DNA from: Bacteroidota bacterium
GTDB lineage: Bacteria > Bacteroidota > Bacteroidia > Palsa-948
DNA: 47,999 nt
NCBI GenBank assembly: GCA_023251625.1
Contig: JAHEYK010000002.1
Coordinates: 8,636-56,634 of the forward strand
Direction of reading: 5' to 3'
The notes under the pieces are model-generated. The model saw only the letters and a list, made by a program, of their open reading frames with translations, was not told the origin of the DNA and made no database searches. Positions within the stretch are counted from its first letter, which is position 1. Every line of letters starts with the position of its first letter. The position numbers were made by a program, and so were the translations under genes. This document shows, piece by piece, positions 45,201 through 47,999 of this stretch.

Positions 45201-45536
45201 CATATGCACATAATAGACTTGGGTAGGTTCTGACTCTCCTCTTCTTTCCATCTCCTCCTGTTTTTCTGCACTCAAGCCATTTTCCTTTTTTTCCAGTTTA
45301 ATGGTAAGCCCCTGCTGCGTGAAAAAGATCTTGTCATTACAATTCAGAGCGTATTTAATGGAAGCTTCCGTCTTTGCCCAGCCGTCAAACTGTCCCAGAT
45401 TTTCTACAAAGACATTTGTCTGGAAAGGGCTTGAAGCATTAAAAATAGTTTCGGCTTTTTCTGCAGCAAAAGAAAGATCACAAATAAAACTTGAGAGGAC
45501 ACTTGAAAAAAGAAAATAAAGAGTTATCCGTTTCAT
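42270..45536 (-). CDS. SprB-repeat surface protein with DUF7948 domain and type B (CHU_C) T9SS signal, copy 1
   Basis: This 1,088-residue protein has a signal peptide (about 1-24), a DUF7948-type domain (FVENLGQF, DAEYIVPAQGGIKYSLIIHPGAD), a propeller-like middle ending GFVSELLLSS, four SprB-type repeats (PPYTYLWNPSGQTTS, GTYTVTVSDASSPC), one PKD-like repeat (VANAGIDVTISYGNS) and the CHU_C domain (FVPDAFSPNNDTKND, YDRWGERVFEST). It differs more from copies 2 and 3 than they do from each other, especially near the C-terminus (PMDCGFSDEQ instead of QTDNCNYA). It starts 19 bases after the S74 protein upstream and is followed by copy 2 after three bases. Confidence 0.87.
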   Translation of the reverse strand: MKRITLYFLFSSVLSSFICDLSFAAEKAETIFNASSPFQTNVFVENLGQFDGWAKTEASIKYALNCNDKIFFTQQGLTIKLEKKENGLSAEKQEEMERRGESEPTQVYYVHMKWEGCNENPAMEVSEALEGYYTFGEKGFENIKAKGYRKLVYKELYPGIDAEYIVPAQGGIKYSLIIHPGADISKVKMNYSGDVDKISLSSDGNILVKTPAGEIIDHAPQSFYKHTSEKIKSAFELKGNLVSFYLEHKNNFGQTIILDPWTATPTGLSTNNAAFDVDYDNNGNVYVSGGSFPYKVSKYSSAGTFLWTFTFPPGWANTYSRFCLLRQSGTMFIGEGFNSGATPRVMKVKSNGVLQTTSAPLAGTNEIWKMFYNFCTGKLIAFGGGTSNTNNLQLIADTNLTSSVPKNFNGFGAPGACCNDITSVDMDNNGDFYAITSSSSGLLVVNNKFMKSLNSTTYNPPCAFNVATAYDFQEITNNGIPGFAGQITVRANAVTLNAQYAFTYDGKTLIAWNKTTGANLGSVIVNAGYTGGQNRTHEGIDVDPCNNVYVGGPNKVHVYNFNGTTFTAGTPITTTITGEVYDVCLGPFNKLYVCGAGFVSELLLSSVNCNQINLTISATNSSCGGSTGSATVVASGGTPPYTYLWNPSGQTTSTATGLSSGTYTVTVSDASSPCSPGGSTSTATVTVVSVGNFSVTSTQVNVTCNVGSDGSGTVSATGGVSPYTYNWLPSGGTTTAVSGLSAGTYTAIVTDASGCTNPQIITITQPTAITATATSTQTSCAGNTGTATVNASGGTGAFTYSWSSGGQVGATATGLGFGTYTATITDANGCTQTQTVTVNQPSTVAVTASATPTPCGVSNGTATAAGSGGALPYTYSWSPGSQTGSTATGLSAGTYTAIITDAGGCTNTTTVSVVTSGGGPVANAGIDVTISYGNSATLTATGGGTYAWNTGQVDSVIFVAPLINTIYCVSVTANSCTDTACVTVYVEPMDCGFSDEQLFVPDAFSPNNDTKNDVLGVYYPNVNCIKEFFFIVYDRWGERVFESTSIASTWDGTYAGKMMNTAVFVYYMRVKFITEKETIRKGNVSLIR

Positions 45537-45555
45537 TTCAAAAATTACTATTTGC

Positions 45556-47999
45556 CTACTTCTGTGCTTCTTCCTTTCCTGCCTGGAGCAGCTGCTGCAT
45601 TTCAGCCTCTAATTTAGACATTCTTTTTTCATACTCTGATCTCAGCGAACGGCTATCTGATCTCAGCTTATCGATCGTTTTTTGCTGTTCTTTAATGGAT
45701 TCTACAAGGATGGGGGTGAGTCGGGAATAATCGAGATACTTATACCCCTCTTTGTCAGTAAAGATCAGTTCAGGAAAAAGCTTTTCAACATCCTGTGCTT
45801 TCATACCCAGTTGGCGCTCATCTGCAAATTTCTTGTCCGGAAATTCCTTTGTATTGAAATAATAGTAGTAACCGGATAATTGCAATATTTTATCAAGTGA
45901 GTTTTCCAGTTTCACAAAATCTTTTTTCCAGCGCACATCGCTGCAGGCCGCCTGTGCACCCAACACACTTCCGGTGGCGTAAATATTTCCGGTTACATAC
46001 AGGGCTTGAGTAGGTGCAGTACAACGGATGCCTATATTACCTGTTGCAGCATCAACCCGCATATACTCAGTAGGTGTGCCTGTCCCATTTGTCACAAAAC
46101 GAATAGATCCTGCAGCATCGTCTGAACGGAGGGTCATTCCTTGTGTGGAATTGGTCCATATATAGGCCGACTGAAAATCAGATGTATTAGCTCCGGTATT
46201 GTATGCATTGTTTCCAAGGCCAAACGTTGCAAGTTTTCCATCGCTTCTTGTTATCATGCATTCAGCTGTGGCAGATGTATTGTTCGTCATGTTCTTGAGA
46301 GATATTCTGGTCTTTCCATTCTGATCACGCTGCACATGCAAAACTTCAGCAGGTGCGTTGGTTCCAATGCCTACATTGGTATTGGACAACGCAGGCGATC
46401 CCGTCCAGAAAGTATTGGCAGCTGTAGCAATGCTTCCCAAAACTAACGAGTTATCCGCCTGACAATATGCATATGCTCCAATCGCGGTACGGTTGGTTGA
46501 CGCTCCTGCATCACAATCAGCACCAATGCCAAGAAAAGTATTATTGGTTCCCGTTGTAACCGTTTTTCCAACACCGGAATAAACATCCATTGGAAATCCC
46601 AAGCAAGTTGGATTTTGGTAGAGAGGGGGGCCAATAGCTGTATTGCCGCTTCCTGTTGTCAATCCGCCGTTACCCGGCCCATTGCATGATTGAGTAAATT
46701 TTGCAAAGGCGTAATCACCAATGCCAACGTTGTAACTGCCATTTCCGACTGCTGTAGAAGATGTAAAAGCAAGCGCATCGTAACCTACCGCAACGTTATC
46801 ATTGCCGGGTGGATTAGCCTGAGAGCCGCTAAGAGCATATGCTCCGACGGCAGTATTTTGCTTTCCGGATGTTTGATTGTCGAGCGAAAATGCTCCGATG
46901 GCAGTGTTATTACTTCCGGTAGAAGTATTAGTGCCATTCTGATCGCCGAGCGCCTGGCCACCAACAGCTGTATTGTTCGCTCCTCCGTTTGTATGCCTGA
47001 GCGCATCTTTACCAACAGCTGTATTCCAACTACCTAAGGTTCCATTATTATCCCACAAGGCATACGCACCAACTCCAGTATTATTCATTCCCTGATTGTT
47101 GTACAGCGACTGATAACCAAAAGCCGTATTATCCGCAAAGGTGTTATTCCAAAGAGCTTTATATCCCATGGCGGTAAGATGGCTGCCTCCATTCCAGTAT
47201 CCCGCGTAATATCCTACAGCAGTAGAACTAACACCTGCATTGGTCCATAAAGCAGAATCCCCTATAGCGGTACAATAATTTTTTGTGTTATTATAACCGG
47301 CATAATATCCTAAAAAAGTTTCTCCACCGTTGTTGGCTGCTTGTGTTGCAACAGATGCGCGTGTAAGTATTCCGGCGGTTGCATTATTAATTCTAAAGTT
47401 TAAAGGCACATCATCCGTAGTGCCAAGGAAATTAGTCCCACTCACGGTTCCCGCATTTCCGAGAAGCGACCAATACATTCCGTTGTTGGCAGCATGTATG
47501 TTCATTACGATCCATTTTTGTATCCCCGCTGTATTATTGTACTGCAGCATCACGCTGCACGGTCCTGGGCAAACAACATTAGCTCCCGTCAGCGTTGTGA
47601 TCTGGTTGGCAGCGGCCGAAGTAGAATTGTTAGCGAGGGTCATTACCTGTGCAGTGGTATTATAAAGATTTACAATACGACCGTCATATCCTCCTGTCAA
47701 TCCTGAAAGTGTGAACACTGCTGTTGGTCCGGTGATCCGGAAAAAACTATTATTCCCAAGTGCAACATTATTATTAGCTCCGTTAACAAGAGCGAGGGCG
47801 GTTCCCTCTCGAAAAGCAAAACTGCCATTTATATCAACGGTTGTGTTGGGTGCTGTGGTTCCGATACCCACATTGCCGCCGTTAGGTTGCAACACCAGAT
47901 ACCTGTATGCACGTGTACCCGCTCCGGTGGAATCCACCGCTTCGATACCTCCATACATGGAAGTGGCCGTTGCATTTGTTCCCAAGATCATTCTCAGCT
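45556..47999 (-). CDS. S74-domain solenoid surface protein, N-terminus beyond the window
   Basis: This is the 3' part of the first visible gene of the operon; the frame is still open at the window edge. The visible 811 or more residues show a repeat region with about 14 NTAVGxxAL-type units (for example NTAVGKDALRHTNG, NTAIGAFSLDNQT), short GIGTxAPxxxLHV modules common in tail-fibre-like proteins, and a C-terminal S74 chaperone domain with ACSDVRWKKDF as the Ser-Asp-x-Arg site, then LGMKAQDVEKLFPELI. A coiled coil (IKEQQKTIDKLRSDSRSLRSEYEKRMSKLEAEM) ends it. It is probably trimeric and self-cleaving. It has no T9SS signal although it is co-directional with type B substrates 19 bases away. Confidence 0.82.
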   Translation of the reverse strand, partial: LRMILGTNATATSMYGGIEAVDSTGAGTRAYRYLVLQPNGGNVGIGTTAPNTTVDINGSFAFREGTALALVNGANNNVALGNNSFFRITGPTAVFTLSGLTGGYDGRIVNLYNTTAQVMTLANNSTSAAANQITTLTGANVVCPGPCSVMLQYNNTAGIQKWIVMNIHAANNGMYWSLLGNAGTVSGTNFLGTTDDVPLNFRINNATAGILTRASVATQAANNGGETFLGYYAGYNNTKNYCTAIGDSALWTNAGVSSTAVGYYAGYWNGGSHLTAMGYKALWNNTFADNTAFGYQSLYNNQGMNNTGVGAYALWDNNGTLGSWNTAVGKDALRHTNGGANNTAVGGQALGDQNGTNTSTGSNNTAIGAFSLDNQTSGKQNTAVGAYALSGSQANPPGNDNVAVGYDALAFTSSTAVGNGSYNVGIGDYAFAKFTQSCNGPGNGGLTTGSGNTAIGPPLYQNPTCLGFPMDVYSGVGKTVTTGTNNTFLGIGADCDAGASTNRTAIGAYAYCQADNSLVLGSIATAANTFWTGSPALSNTNVGIGTNAPAEVLHVQRDQNGKTRISLKNMTNNTSATAECMITRSDGKLATFGLGNNAYNTGANTSDFQSAYIWTNSTQGMTLRSDDAAGSIRFVTNGTGTPTEYMRVDAATGNIGIRCTAPTQALYVTGNIYATGSVLGAQAACSDVRWKKDFVKLENSLDKILQLSGYYYYFNTKEFPDKKFADERQLGMKAQDVEKLFPELIFTDKEGYKYLDYSRLTPILVESIKEQQKTIDKLRSDSRSLRSEYEKRMSKLEAEMQQLLQAGKEEAQK

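Noticed and set aside
34372-45536. Three large similar genes as an assembly duplication
   Set aside because: The proteins differ clearly in middle regions, repeat number and inserts, so they are true paralogs.

Overview
The window reads as chromosomal DNA of a member of the Bacteroidota, probably an uncultured or environmental Sphingobacteriia/Chitinophagia-like lineage; the exact taxon cannot be read from the sequence. The evidence is eight proteins with type IX secretion (T9SS) C-terminal signals (five type A, three type B/CHU_C) plus one orphan type A signal, a PorP/SprF-family protein, almost no Shine-Dalgarno sequences, and many promoters of the Bacteroidota form TTG-(17 to 20 nt)-TAnnTTTG. 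Coding density is high: no gap exceeds about 200 bases. I saw no rRNA, tRNA, insertion sequence, phage block or CRISPR array.

Layout. 1-3083: a small zinc-ribbon protein facing a secreted CotH-kinase/lamin-tail protein, then an orphan T9SS signal domain. 3084-5236 (minus strand): a tightly packed run of three putative antitoxin genes and one RelE/ParE toxin leading straight into an enoyl-CoA hydratase, preceded by a stand-alone B12-binding mutase subunit. 5264-5358: a nested palindromic repeat. 5360-9097: a very large NtrY-like sensor kinase. 9146-13781: an F-type ATP synthase cluster (AtpI-like protein, a, c, b, delta, alpha) that ends in a terminator with no gamma gene. 13911-15095: a secreted coiled-coil protein. 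15129-18269: a giant solenoid protein with a self-cleaving S74 chaperone domain. 18460-20515: an ECF sigma factor overlapping a membrane-anchored DUF4097 protein. 20646-23813: an OmpR-type response regulator, its kinase, an outer-membrane protein and a PepSY-like protein, with a shared 11-bp sequence motif in front of all three transcription starts. 23866-25389: a helical cytoplasmic protein.

25525-34273 (plus strand) is a block of secreted proteins: a clan-A-like glycoside hydrolase, a seven-repeat propeller, a DUF1566 protein, a cysteine-rich repeat protein and a subtilisin-like protease; four of the five carry type A T9SS signals. 34372-47999 (minus strand) is one operon of five genes separated by 3 to 19 bases: an S74 solenoid protein cut by the window edge, three paralogous 1,080-1,170 residue proteins (DUF7948 domain, SprB repeats, CHU_C signal), and a PorP/SprF-like partner between the second and third.

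How it works together. Most of the window builds the cell surface and secreted layer. The three CHU_C proteins are expected to leave through the T9SS with help from the embedded SprF-like protein. Two regulatory modules (ECF sigma plus putative anti-sigma; two-component system plus envelope targets) probably monitor the envelope. The parts most worth following up are the SprB-like operon with its S74 partner, the two-component regulon motif, the antitoxin-rich array, and the sigma/solenoid pair.
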